Shown here: piece after piece, positions 1-5,997 of the stretch
How the letters are laid out: each line of letters begins with the position of its first letter
Position numbering within the stretch: the first letter of the stretch is position 1
NCBI GenBank assembly: GCA_005885165.1
Contig: VAXR01000063.1
Coordinates: 1 to 20,623, forward strand
DNA length: 20,623 nt
DNA from: Actinomycetota bacterium
GTDB taxonomy: Bacteria > Actinomycetota > Thermoleophilia > Solirubrobacterales > Thermoleophilaceae
Reading direction: 5' to 3'
Notes under the pieces: model-generated
Told to the model about the DNA's origin: nothing
The model's input: only the letters and a program-made list of their open reading frames with translations
The model's database searches: none
Position numbers and translations under genes: made by a program

Positions 1-62
1 TGGTCGGGCCCAGCGACGAAACCGTCGAGCGAGATCGACATGTGGCAGGTCGTGTCCGGCAT
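1..62 (-). CDS. Dihydrofolate reductase-family protein (RibD C-terminal-like), 5' end only
   Basis: Only the first 20 complete codons are in the window; the gene continues off the left edge. The start reads MPDTTCHMSISLDGFVAGPD. The SLDGFVAGPD signature is the N-terminal strand and loop typical of YyaP/RibD-C-type 'dihydrofolate reductase family' proteins. The ATG at 60-62 is chosen because GAGAGG (69-74, minus strand) sits 6 nt upstream and a TAA lies a few codons further up in the same frame. It is divergent from a second member of the same family that starts at 297. The substrate of these stand-alone proteins is usually unknown, so a true folate role should not be assumed. Confidence is good for the family and low for the function. 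Confidence 0.7.
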   Translation of the reverse strand, partial: MPDTTCHMSISLDGFVAGPD

Positions 63-270
63 TGGCGTCCTCTCGGGTTAGTTTGCGACGTGCAAGTAGC
101 GACAGCACCCTAAGTCGTCCGAAGCAGAACTCTTCCGCTGCGCATGGGTAGCGGCCGGTTCGGCTCCGACTGAGACTGCTCCTTGATCCCTCACCCGAGC
201 AGTCGCAGGTTCCGTATCTCGGCCTCCGGGACACTCCTTTGACCGCGATCCACCGAGGAGCGATGAATCC

Positions 271-300
271 ATGCAAGCCCGTAGGTCTCTACCGATATGA
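271..300 (+). other. Possible 9-codon leader ORF coupled to the downstream gene
   Basis: A tiny frame encoding MQARRSLPI ends in TGA that overlaps the ATG of the next gene as ATGA (297-300). GAGGAG at 255-260 lies 10 nt before its ATG, whereas the downstream gene has no convincing ribosome-binding site of its own. This fits a translationally coupled leader, but such short frames occur by chance. No attenuator hairpin is obvious apart from a small GTAG/CTAC inverted repeat at 281-292. Confidence 0.25.
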
Positions 301-854
301 CCGATCGAAAAGTAGTTCTCAAAATGGTGATGTCCCTCGACGGTTTTGTCACCAGCCCCGACGGGACTCACGAATGGATGTTCGAATGGTTTGGCGACGA
401 CTCGGGCGAATGGAACCGCCGCGCCCTCGACGCGGCCGGCGTTCACGCGATGGGGCGCCGCAGCTACGAGATCATGGGGCCGCACTGGGCCGCGTCTGAG
501 GGGCCGATCGCAACGGCGATGAACGAGAAGCCAAAGGCTGTCTTCTCACGCACTCTTGAGAAGGCGGAATGGGGACCGGCCGAGATTTTCGGCGGGGATC
601 TGGGCGCAGCGATCGCAGAACTCAAGGCTCGGGACGACGAAGGGACGGTGTTGGTCCACGGCGGCCCCGACTTCGCCAAGTCGCTGACCCGCCTAGGCCT
701 TATCGACGAGTATCAGCTGACCACGGTCCCAATTGCGATCGGCGCGGGCCACAGCCCATTCGCCGAGCTGGGAGAGCACCTGAAGCTCGACGTCGTCGAT
801 GAAGAACGCTTCAAAAGCGGAGCCCTCGCACAGATCCTGGTGCCAAAGCAATGA
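297..854 (+). CDS. Dihydrofolate reductase-family protein (RibD C-terminal-like)
   Basis: This 185-residue protein has the normal length for stand-alone RibD-C/YyaP-type reductase-fold proteins. Visible signatures are MSLDGFVTSPDG at residues 12-23, MGRRSYEIM at 52-60, VLVHGGPDFAKSL at 118-130 (the glycine-rich nucleotide-binding loop) and GLIDEYQLTTVPIAIGAG at 134-151. Members are presumed NAD(P)H-dependent reductases, and most have no proven substrate. The start is fixed by an in-frame TAG five codons upstream (282-284). No good Shine-Dalgarno sequence precedes it; a 9-codon frame overlaps the start codon as ATGA. Its DNA is visibly less GC-rich than the right-hand part of the window, which may point to acquisition. 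A related gene diverges from it at the left edge. It is not a canonical folA. Confidence 0.85.
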   Translation: MTDRKVVLKMVMSLDGFVTSPDGTHEWMFEWFGDDSGEWNRRALDAAGVHAMGRRSYEIMGPHWAASEGPIATAMNEKPKAVFSRTLEKAEWGPAEIFGGDLGAAIAELKARDDEGTVLVHGGPDFAKSLTRLGLIDEYQLTTVPIAIGAGHSPFAELGEHLKLDVVDEERFKSGALAQILVPKQ

Positions 855-925
855 GCGACCGCCCTAACTGAACCCAGGGCCCGCTGAGATCAGACGGCGA
901 TGATGCCGTGCTGCTTTCCGCGGTC

Positions 926-946
926 GGCCTCGGACGGTCCGAGCCC
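926..946 (+). terminator. Hairpin downstream of the DHFR-family gene, possible terminator
   Basis: CTCGGAC (929-935) and GTCCGAG (937-943) are perfect inverted repeats around one central base, with a further GG/CC pairing outside one mismatch. The hairpin lies about 70 bp after the stop codon in the convergent gap between two genes. There is no T-run, which is common in high-GC actinobacteria, so the terminator role is an inference. Confidence 0.35.
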
Positions 947-1076
947 TGGCTTCTGAGATGACGATCAGCGGCACGCTCGCTTTCGGACATCGTCCATTGC
1001 GAGAGCGAGGGCGGCGTCGGCGGAAGCGCTTAGTTCACGCGGAAGCAGCGGTGATCGCGTCGGTTACCGGCAGGCT

Positions 1077-1096
1077 CGTTTGCCCGAGCACAAACG
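1077..1096 (-). terminator. Hairpin just after the MDR gene stop, possible terminator
   Basis: CGTTTG (1077-1082) and CAAACG (1091-1096) form a 6-bp stem around an 8-nt loop, beginning 2 bp beyond the stop codon of the minus-strand dehydrogenase gene. An overlapping alternative stem, GCTCG (1074-1078) with CGAGC (1085-1089), is mutually exclusive with it. No U-tract follows. Confidence 0.3.
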
Positions 1097-1097
1097 C

Positions 1098-2027
1098 TCA
1101 TGGTTCGAACACGACCGCGCCGCCGCTCCCTTTGGTTGCCTGCGCGAGCCCGTCCGCGGCTCTTGTGAGCGGATAGGAGGCTCGGATGTCGATGTGGAGC
1201 TTGCCCTCCGCGAGAGACGCGGCGAGAAGGCGTAGCTCGTCGCCGTCCGGGCGGATGTAGACGTTCGCGATGCTGATGCCCCGTTCCTCGGGAGGTGGCG
1301 CGCCGGTGATGGTTGCCAGCCGACCGCCGTCGACGAGCGTGCTCAGCGCATCGGCCTCTCCGCCAGGTGCAGCGTTCGCGGCAGCCCGAATGCCCGTCGA
1401 TCTCGCGGCGTCCCTTGCCAGGCTTGTCCAATCGGGGTCGTGATAGTCGATGACGACGTCTGCGCCGAGCGCCATCACCCGCGCGGCGCTGCTCTCGCTC
1501 GCGGTCGCGATTACCGTGGCGCCGCTGTTCGCGGCGAGCTCGACGATCATCCCGCCGGTGACGCCGCCGGCGCCGTTGACCAGGATCGTCTCACCCGGCT
1601 GAACGTCGAGCACCTCGGCCACCACCTGCTCACTGGTCAGCGCGGGGACGGGGAACGCTCCCGCCTCCGCCCAAGACGCGTTGTCGGGTTTCTCGGCGAC
1701 CAGGCGTGCTGGGGCGACCAGCCGCTCGGCCCAGCAGCCTTGGTAGGGCAGCGGGAGCGGATGCGTCATCACGGGGGCGCCGGCGGCGGGCCACTCGACC
1801 CCCGGGCCGACGTCGACGACCTCGCCGGCGGCCTCGACGCCGAGGGCCAAGGGCGGGACGCGCCCCACGTCCCAATCGCCGGTGCGGACGAACTCGTCCC
1901 AGTTCGCCACGCCGGCAGCCTTGACCTCGATCACCACCTGCCCGGTTTCCAGCGGCGGCGGCTCAGGCAGCTCGAGAAGCGCCACCTCGTCGCCGAACGC
2001 CTGGATGCCGGCGGCTCTCAGGCTCAC
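1098..2027 (-). CDS. Zinc-free MDR-family NAD(P)H:quinone oxidoreductase-like dehydrogenase
   Basis: This protein has 309 residues from the GTG at 2025-2027. The N-terminal GroES-like domain (about residues 1-115) is followed by a Rossmann fold with a glycine-rich nucleotide-binding turn, NGAGGVTGG, at 151-159. A substrate-domain return includes DGGRLATITG. The cysteine/histidine ligands of zinc alcohol dehydrogenases are absent, placing it with quinone oxidoreductase/enoyl reductase-like MDR enzymes that reduce a carbonyl, quinone or enone with NADPH. The frame could extend to 2093, but homology starts at LRAAGIQAFG. A GATAAT hexamer lies 6 nt before this GTG with no Shine-Dalgarno sequence, so a leaderless start is likely. 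The substrate cannot be told. The gene is convergent with the DHFR-family gene. Confidence 0.85.
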   Translation of the reverse strand: MSLRAAGIQAFGDEVALLELPEPPPLETGQVVIEVKAAGVANWDEFVRTGDWDVGRVPPLALGVEAAGEVVDVGPGVEWPAAGAPVMTHPLPLPYQGCWAERLVAPARLVAEKPDNASWAEAGAFPVPALTSEQVVAEVLDVQPGETILVNGAGGVTGGMIVELAANSGATVIATASESSAARVMALGADVVIDYHDPDWTSLARDAARSTGIRAAANAAPGGEADALSTLVDGGRLATITGAPPPEERGISIANVYIRPDGDELRLLAASLAEGKLHIDIRASYPLTRAADGLAQATKGSGGAVVFEP

Positions 2028-2033
2028 GCGAGG

Positions 2034-2039
2034 ATTATC
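2034..2039 (-). promoter_or_regulatory. -10 element of a probable leaderless promoter for the MDR gene
   Basis: GATAAT (five of six matches to TATAAT) lies 6 nt upstream of the GTG at 2027 on the minus strand. That spacing would place transcription initiation at the start codon itself. No -35 consensus is visible and no Shine-Dalgarno sequence exists. Confidence 0.5.
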
Positions 2040-2218
2040 GCGCGATCGGGTCACCCCGCCTCGCGCGGGACGGCCGCTGCGAGGTAAGGGCACAGCGGCG
2101 TCTGCGCTAGTCGAGGCAGCGGAGGCTTCTGCTTCGCGCGAGAGGCGCGAACCCTCGTCGCCTTACGAAGCGCTACTGCTTTCCATGCAAAGGAGCGGCG
2201 AGCCGCGCCTCGGTACGC

Positions 2219-2249
2219 GCTGCCGCTTTGCGCGAAATCCAGCGGCGGC
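2219..2249 (-). repeat. Hairpin element, copy A (downstream of the unknown helical gene)
   Basis: GCTGCCGCT (2219-2227) and AGCGGCGGC (2241-2249) form a 9-bp stem with one T.G pair and a 13-nt loop. It begins 19 bp after the stop codon of the minus-strand gene ending at 2269. Bases 2219-2240 match 2788-2809 at 19 of 22 positions. A shorter relative (15 of 17 against copy B) lies at 2125-2141. It could be a terminator or a small dispersed repeat. Confidence 0.4.
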
Positions 2250-2268
2250 CGACGCCCCGCGCTGCGGC

Positions 2269-2748
2269 CTAGCGGCCGAGCGTGCGAACGAACTCGCGCG
2301 CGCGGGCGCGCACGTCCCCCAGGAGCTCACGCACATCAGCCAACCCCGCACGGAGCTCGGCATCGCCTACCTCGACCGGCATCATCGAGTCTTGGAGCTC
2401 GGCGAGCACGGCATCAGCTTCGGCAACCGAAACGACGGCGCTGTCGACGAACCCCCTAATCCCGGTCGATGGGAGGCCCGGATTCGCAGGAGTAAACGTT
2501 CGGCCCGGTAGGGCCTGCCGCTGCGCGAAGCCAACGTGGGTCCGCTTCGCACGTCCGTAGGCCGCCTGGACTGGCCGGAAGAGCTGCTCCTCGAGCCTGT
2601 CCGCGGGGAGCGTTCCGAGCTGTTCGTAGGCCCCGCCGAGCGCCGCGAGCGCCGCGGCGATCTCGTCGATCGCCTCGCCAAGCGTGTCGAGCATCTCCTG
2701 CCTGGCTTCCCCGGCGACGTAGGCCACTGAGGCGAGGTTAGCTTCCAC
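2269..2748 (-). CDS. Uncharacterised helical protein
   Basis: I do not recognise a named family. From the GTG at 2746-2748 the product has 159 residues and is predicted to be almost entirely helical. Clear amphipathic stretches are QEMLDTLGEAIDEIAAALAAL near the N-terminus and ELRAGLADVRELLGDVRARA near the C-terminus, separated by a more polar middle (PGRTFTPANPGLPSTGIRG). There is no signal peptide, membrane segment or cysteine motif. AAGGGAGG (2759-2766, minus strand) 10 nt upstream favours this start. The frame stays open to a GTG at 2829, but that extension runs through a hairpin repeat and looks non-coding. Codon bias suggests a real gene. The spacing from the VOC gene upstream is about 105 bp, so co-transcription is possible. 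Confidence is moderate that it is real and nil for its function. Confidence 0.65.
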   Translation of the reverse strand: MEANLASVAYVAGEARQEMLDTLGEAIDEIAAALAALGGAYEQLGTLPADRLEEQLFRPVQAAYGRAKRTHVGFAQRQALPGRTFTPANPGLPSTGIRGFVDSAVVSVAEADAVLAELQDSMMPVEVGDAELRAGLADVRELLGDVRARAREFVRTLGR

Positions 2749-2787
2749 GTATCGAGGGCCTCCCTTGTGGACGGCCCGCTCGGCTCC

Positions 2788-2819
2788 GCTGCCGCTTCGC
2801 GCGACTTCCGCAAGCGGCG
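2788..2819 (-). repeat. Hairpin element, copy B (downstream of the VOC gene)
   Basis: GCCGCTT (2791-2797) and AAGCGGC (2812-2818) form a perfect 7-bp stem around a 14-nt loop, about 35 bp after the stop codon of the minus-strand VOC gene. It shares 19 of 22 bases with copy A at 2219-2240 in the same orientation, and both lie just downstream of stop codons. It may end the upstream transcript, although no U-tract follows. Confidence 0.4.
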
Positions 2820-2854
2820 TCGCTACCACCTGGGGGCCTGCTTCTCGTCTCAGC

Positions 2855-3208
2855 TCAGAACAGCGGGCTCGCGTGGCGCGGCTCGTACAGCCCGATGCGG
2901 GCGCCGCTGGGCAGCGCGATCTTCGTGGTGCGCCCCCATCGCTGGTCGGTTGGAGGGCCGTCGAACGCGACGCCCTTGTCGCGCAGCTCGTCCATCGTCG
3001 CCTCTATGTCGTCGCACATCAGATAGAGATCGACGTCGCCGCCCTGGCTCGACGCCGGGTGTGCCGCAAGCTCCGCCGGCGGCAGCGCGAAGACGAGCCA
3101 CCCCCCTCCCGCATCCACTGACTCCAAGCCGAGCACCTCGGCCAGCCACGCGCGGTCCGACTCCGCGTCGTGCGTGTAGAGGATCGCGTGGATACCGGTG
3201 ATCGCCAT
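2855..3208 (-). CDS. VOC-fold (glyoxalase/bleomycin resistance-like) protein
   Basis: This 117-residue protein has the single-module VOC (vicinal oxygen chelate) layout. It opens with a strand, GIHAILYTHD (residues 5-14), then the helix SDRAWLAEVLGLE. The second half-module contains VDLYLMCDDIEATMDELRDKG, and the end reads ARIGLYEPRHA. H7 and E111 are plausible metal ligands by position. Family members bind small molecules or metals as dimers and act as glyoxalases, dioxygenases, isomerases or sequestration proteins, so the substrate here is unknown. The ATG at 3206-3208 is preferred over an upstream GTG at 3250 because homology begins at MAITGIHAILY. No Shine-Dalgarno sequence is visible; a weak GACACT lies 6 nt upstream. 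Confidence 0.8.
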   Translation of the reverse strand: MAITGIHAILYTHDAESDRAWLAEVLGLESVDAGGGWLVFALPPAELAAHPASSQGGDVDLYLMCDDIEATMDELRDKGVAFDGPPTDQRWGRTTKIALPSGARIGLYEPRHASPLF

Positions 3209-3285
3209 CGCCCGAGTGTCGCATCCGCGTGAAAGCAGTAGCGCCACCAAGCAGCGCTCGCCTCGCGGGTTCGAATGAGCGACAT

Positions 3286-3301
3286 TCCCTCCTCGGAGGG
3301 A
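3286..3301 (-). terminator. Hairpin downstream of tRNA-Ser, possible terminator
   Basis: TCCCTC (3286-3291) and GAGGGA (3296-3301) flank a 4-nt loop, giving a strong 6-bp stem about 43 nt beyond the tRNA 3' end. No U-tract follows on the minus strand. Confidence 0.35.
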
Positions 3302-3343
3302 GTCTCGGAAAGTCCCGCAACCGTGCCGTTCTTTATCTTCGAG

Positions 3344-3432
3344 CGGAGGGGGTGGGATTCGAACCCACGAGGGACCTGATGGCCCCTAACGGCTTTCAAG
3401 GCCGCCGCATTCAACCGCTCTGCCACCCCTCC
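3344..3432 (-). tRNA. tRNA-Ser (anticodon UGA)
   Basis: The 89-nt gene folds as a type II tRNA. The acceptor stem is GGAGGGG/CCCCTCC with discriminator G. The anticodon loop CTTGAAA (3394-3400) carries anticodon TGA at 3396-3398. A long variable arm has a 6-bp stem, GGGGCC/GGTCCC with one G.U pair and an ATCA loop. The T-arm is GTGGG-TTCGAAT-CCCAC. The long variable arm and discriminator G are serine identity elements, and anticodon UGA reads UCA and other UCN codons. The 3' CCA is not encoded, since CTC follows the discriminator. serS lies about 700 bp away on the same strand. Confidence 0.95.
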
Positions 3433-3460
3433 AACGGGGAAGGTTAGGCCGCCGCGGCTC

Positions 3461-3466
3461 TACGAT
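3461..3466 (+). promoter_or_regulatory. -10 element of a probable leaderless promoter for the methyltransferase
   Basis: TACGAT fits the TANNNT -10 pattern and lies exactly 8 nt before the ATG at 3475. No Shine-Dalgarno sequence intervenes, so transcription could begin at the A of the start codon. Confidence 0.45.
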
Positions 3467-3474
3467 CGGCCGCG

Positions 3475-4158
3475 ATGGCCGGCACGCAGAGCATGCGGCG
3501 CGCCTGGGACAGACGCGCGGAGGAGGACGCGCTCGTCGCGATCGAGGCCTCCCGGCGCGACTGGACCGACGACGAGTTCTTCGCCGACGGGCGCGCGATG
3601 GTCGACGAGGCGATGGGCTGGATCGGCGACGGCGTCCCGCGTGGGCGCATGCTCGAGATCGGCTGCGGGGTCGGTCGAACGGCAGTCCCGTTCGCACACC
3701 ACTTCGCGCAGGTCGAAGGCATCGACATCTCGCCGCGGATGGTCGACGGAGCGATCGCGCGCGGCCTCCCGGCGAACGTGCATTTGCAGGCGACGAGCGG
3801 CGCCGACCTCGCTCCGTTCGAGGACGGTTCGCTCGACTTCGTCTTCTCCGAGCACGTCTTCCAGCACATCGCCGACGCCGCGGTCATCAAGCGTTACCTC
3901 GCGGAGATAGCGCGGGTGCTCGGGCCGGGCGGCGCCGCGCTCCTCCAGTTCGACACCCGCCGCGCCAACCCCGGCTCGTGGCTGCAGAACGTTCTCCCGG
4001 ACCGGCTGCTTCCGCGGAAGCGCCGACGTCATATGCGCCGCTACCGCCGCGACCCCGCCTGGCTCCGTCAGGCGGCTGCGCAGGCGGGCCTGCACATCGA
4101 GTGGGAGCGCGGGGAGCGCAGCCACTGGCACTGGTTCATGCTGCGCTCAGCCGGTTAG
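3475..4158 (+). CDS. Class I SAM-dependent methyltransferase
   Basis: This 227-residue protein carries the SAM-binding motif I MLEIGCGVGRTAVPF (59-73). The acidic residue D84 in EGIDISPRMVDGA fits the ribose-binding position, and the motif II-like region DFVFSEHVFQHI (121-132) is followed by VLGPGGAALLQFD. The core is a Methyltransf_11/25-type Rossmann domain. The C-terminal part is short and very basic (RKRRRHMRRYRR, 196-207), which could favour an anionic substrate; that is inference. The substrate is unknown. It is divergent from tRNA-Ser and its last 12 bp overlap the 3' end of serS, which converges on it. Position beside tRNA-Ser and serS makes a translation-related substrate conceivable but unproven. 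Confidence 0.85.
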   Translation: MAGTQSMRRAWDRRAEEDALVAIEASRRDWTDDEFFADGRAMVDEAMGWIGDGVPRGRMLEIGCGVGRTAVPFAHHFAQVEGIDISPRMVDGAIARGLPANVHLQATSGADLAPFEDGSLDFVFSEHVFQHIADAAVIKRYLAEIARVLGPGGAALLQFDTRRANPGSWLQNVLPDRLLPRKRRRHMRRYRRDPAWLRQAAAQAGLHIEWERGERSHWHWFMLRSAG

Positions 4159-5331
4159 CGTCGGCGGCGCTCCATATGCGTGGAGTACCTCCGGTACCTC
4201 CACCGTCCCGTCGTCGCGCTGGCCGTTCTCGGCGATCGCGATCATCGTGCGCCAGGTGGTTGCCGTCCCGTTCAGGGTGTGCGCGAACCGCGGCGACGCA
4301 CCCTCGGCCGGGCGGTAGCGGACGCCGAGGCGGCGCGCCTGGAAGTCGGTGGTGTTCGAGGTGGACGTCACCTCGCGGTAGCGCTCCTGGCCGGGCATCC
4401 AGGCCTCGAGGTCGTACTTCTTGGCCGCTGACGCGCCGAGGTCCCACGCGGCGATGTTCACCACGCGGTATGGGATCCCGAGCGCCTGCAGCAGCTCCTC
4501 CTGGATCGCGAGCAGCCGCTCGAGCTCGCCCTCCGACTCGTCGGGCTCGACGAACGAGAACATCTCGACCTTGTCGAACTGGTGGACGCGGAAGATCCCG
4601 CGCGTGTCCTTGCCCGCGGCGCCCGCCTCGCGCCTGAAGCACGACGAGAACCCGGCGTAGCGGCGCGGGAGCACGCCCGGGTCGAGGATCTCGCCCGCGT
4701 GCAGCGAGGCGAGCGCGACCTCTGACGTCCCGCTCAGATACAGCTCGTCGTTGGCGAGCTCGTAGATCTGCTGCTCGGTGTCGGGCAGGAAGCCGGTGCC
4801 GAAGAGCGCCTCCTCGCGTACCAGCACGGGGGTGATGGCCGGCTCGAACCCCCGCTCGGTCAGGACCTCGAACGTCCAGCGCACCATGGCCAGCTCGAGC
4901 ATCACGAGCGGCCCGCGCAGGAACGCGAAGCGCGAGCCCGACAGGCGCGCACCCGAGTCCATGTCCACCATCTCGCCGAGGAGCTCGAGGTGGTCGCGCC
5001 CGGTGCGTCCCGCCTCCCCCACCTCGCGCAGGACCTCCTCCTCTTCCGGCGCGGACTCGGCGGGGAGGTTCGGCAGCGCCGACATCGCGGACTCGAGGCG
5101 CTCCTCCACCTGCGCGACCTCGGCCTGCATCTGCTTCACCCGCTCCGCCACTCCACGCATCTCCTCGATCGCCTCGGGCGCCTGCTCGCCCGCTCGCTTC
5201 GCCTCGGCGATCGCCTCGCCCGCACGCTTCTGCTCCGCGCGCAGGTCGTCGATCGCGCCGCCGGCTCGCCGACGCTCGAGCGCTCGGCGCACGCCCTCGG
5301 GATCCTCTCGAATGAGCTTGAGGTCGAGCAC
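4147..5331 (-). CDS. serS: Seryl-tRNA synthetase
   Basis: This cytoplasmic class II synthetase attaches serine to tRNA-Ser. The order is an N-terminal helical arm (1-85), then the catalytic domain with the serine-binding TSE at 202-204 in LSGTSEVAL. Motif 2 lies around FSSCFRREAGAAGKDTRG (228-245). Motif 3 is HTLNGTATTWRTMIAIAENG (351-370). The TSE and motif 3 wording resembles actinobacterial SerRS. At 394 residues it is shorter than the usual 415-430. Compared with Bacillus and E. coli SerRS from memory, about 18 residues are missing from the first helix of the tRNA-binding coiled coil (around residues 28-36). The GTG start at 5329-5331 lies 6 bp after the cytochrome c stop, so the two are probably co-transcribed. 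tRNA-Ser lies downstream on the same strand. Confidence 0.95.
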   Translation of the reverse strand: MLDLKLIREDPEGVRRALERRRAGGAIDDLRAEQKRAGEAIAEAKRAGEQAPEAIEEMRGVAERVKQMQAEVAQVEERLESAMSALPNLPAESAPEEEEVLREVGEAGRTGRDHLELLGEMVDMDSGARLSGSRFAFLRGPLVMLELAMVRWTFEVLTERGFEPAITPVLVREEALFGTGFLPDTEQQIYELANDELYLSGTSEVALASLHAGEILDPGVLPRRYAGFSSCFRREAGAAGKDTRGIFRVHQFDKVEMFSFVEPDESEGELERLLAIQEELLQALGIPYRVVNIAAWDLGASAAKKYDLEAWMPGQERYREVTSTSNTTDFQARRLGVRYRPAEGASPRFAHTLNGTATTWRTMIAIAENGQRDDGTVEVPEVLHAYGAPPTLTG

Positions 5332-5337
5332 GCGGCT

Positions 5338-5754
5338 CTACCCGCCGCTGCCGCTCGCGCTCTTCCCTCCGGACGTGCTCGATCCCTTCCGGCCGGCGTA
5401 GCGCTCCACGAAGAGCGCCACGTCCTGGGCGTCCTTCCCGACCACGACGTTCGCCGGCATGATCGATCCGGAGAACCCGCCGTTTCGGATCGCGAAGAGC
5501 ACGTCGTCGCGATTCTCCTTCCGCACGTTGAAGTTCGGGCCGTCCGTGCGCTCACCCGGCTTCGCCTGGCCGGCCGGCTTCGAGCCGCGCGCGTTCGCGG
5601 CGTCGAGCGTGTGACAGCCGCTGCAACGCTGGTTGAAGAGCACCGCGCCGTGATGGAGGGCGGCGTTCTGCGTCGAGACCTCGATGTGGCCTCCACAGCC
5701 CGCGATCAGCACGGCTGCCGCGGCGCAGGCGAGCAGAACCCGGGGGCGAGGCAT
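5338..5754 (-). CDS. Monohaem cytochrome c lipoprotein
   Basis: The 138-residue precursor starts MPRPRVLLACAAAAVLIAGCGG, a lipoprotein signal with lipobox LIAGC, predicting lipidation at C20 and anchoring outside the cytoplasmic membrane. One class I cytochrome c domain follows, with haem-binding CSGCH at 44-48 and the likely distal ligand M99 in GSIMPANVV. A low-complexity Ser/Gly tail ends the protein. It probably carries electrons between membrane respiratory components, although its partner is not shown here. The frame is open to 5865, but the ATG at 5752-5754 is chosen because it begins a textbook signal peptide. TAAGAT lies 8 nt before it, suggesting a leaderless mRNA. serS follows after 6 bp, and a 24-bp palindrome lies about 190 bp upstream. 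Confidence 0.9.
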   Translation of the reverse strand: MPRPRVLLACAAAAVLIAGCGGHIEVSTQNAALHHGAVLFNQRCSGCHTLDAANARGSKPAGQAKPGERTDGPNFNVRKENRDDVLFAIRNGGFSGSIMPANVVVGKDAQDVALFVERYAGRKGSSTSGGKSASGSGG

Positions 5755-5762
5755 GGCGGCGG

Positions 5763-5768
5763 ATCTTA
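5763..5768 (-). promoter_or_regulatory. -10 element of a probable leaderless promoter for the cytochrome c-serS unit
   Basis: TAAGAT on the minus strand lies exactly 8 nt before the ATG at 5754, with no Shine-Dalgarno sequence between. The spacing is the same as for the methyltransferase and membrane-protein genes. Confidence 0.45.
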
Positions 5769-5940
5769 TCCGCGGCGAACCGGGCGATGTAATGGAAGGA
5801 AACGCCGGGATAGGCGCGAATTCCCAGTGGCCCCGGCGCCGGCCTGGGCGGTCGACCCGCAGCATTGATGCTTCCCGGCGACCGTCCTCATCGGCGGCGA
5901 TCAGAGCCGGCGTCGGGGCTTCTGCACGTTGGGTGATGAC

Positions 5941-5964
5941 TTACCCACACCATGGTGTGGGTAA
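5941..5964. promoter_or_regulatory. Perfect 24-bp palindrome, operator or terminator candidate
   Basis: The half-sites TTACCCACACCA and TGGTGTGGGTAA are exact reverse complements with no spacer. The site lies 34 bp beyond the stop of the membrane-protein gene and about 190 bp upstream of the cytochrome c start. As RNA it would fold into a 10-bp stem with a CATG loop, but no U-tract follows on either strand. The perfect symmetry also suits a homodimeric repressor. Function is undecided. Confidence 0.5.
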
Positions 5965-5997
5965 CTCGCCAACGAACGGACGACGACCCTCGCGCGG

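Noticed and set aside
297..854. A genuine folA dihydrofolate reductase
   Set aside because: Its motifs match the RibD C-terminal-like family (SLDGFV, VHGGPDFAKSL), not the canonical DHFR signature, so no folate role is claimed.
958..1176. A small plus-strand gene between the DHFR-family and MDR genes
   Set aside because: It overlaps the 3' end of the MDR gene in antisense, is Arg/Ala-rich and has no ribosome-binding site or motif.
1098..2027. A zinc-dependent alcohol dehydrogenase
   Set aside because: The catalytic and structural zinc-binding cysteines are absent, with a single cysteine in the whole N-terminal domain.
2749..2829. N-terminal extension of the unknown helical protein to the GTG at 2829
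   Set aside because: The extension crosses the hairpin repeat and lacks a ribosome-binding site, while the GTG at 2748 has a good one.
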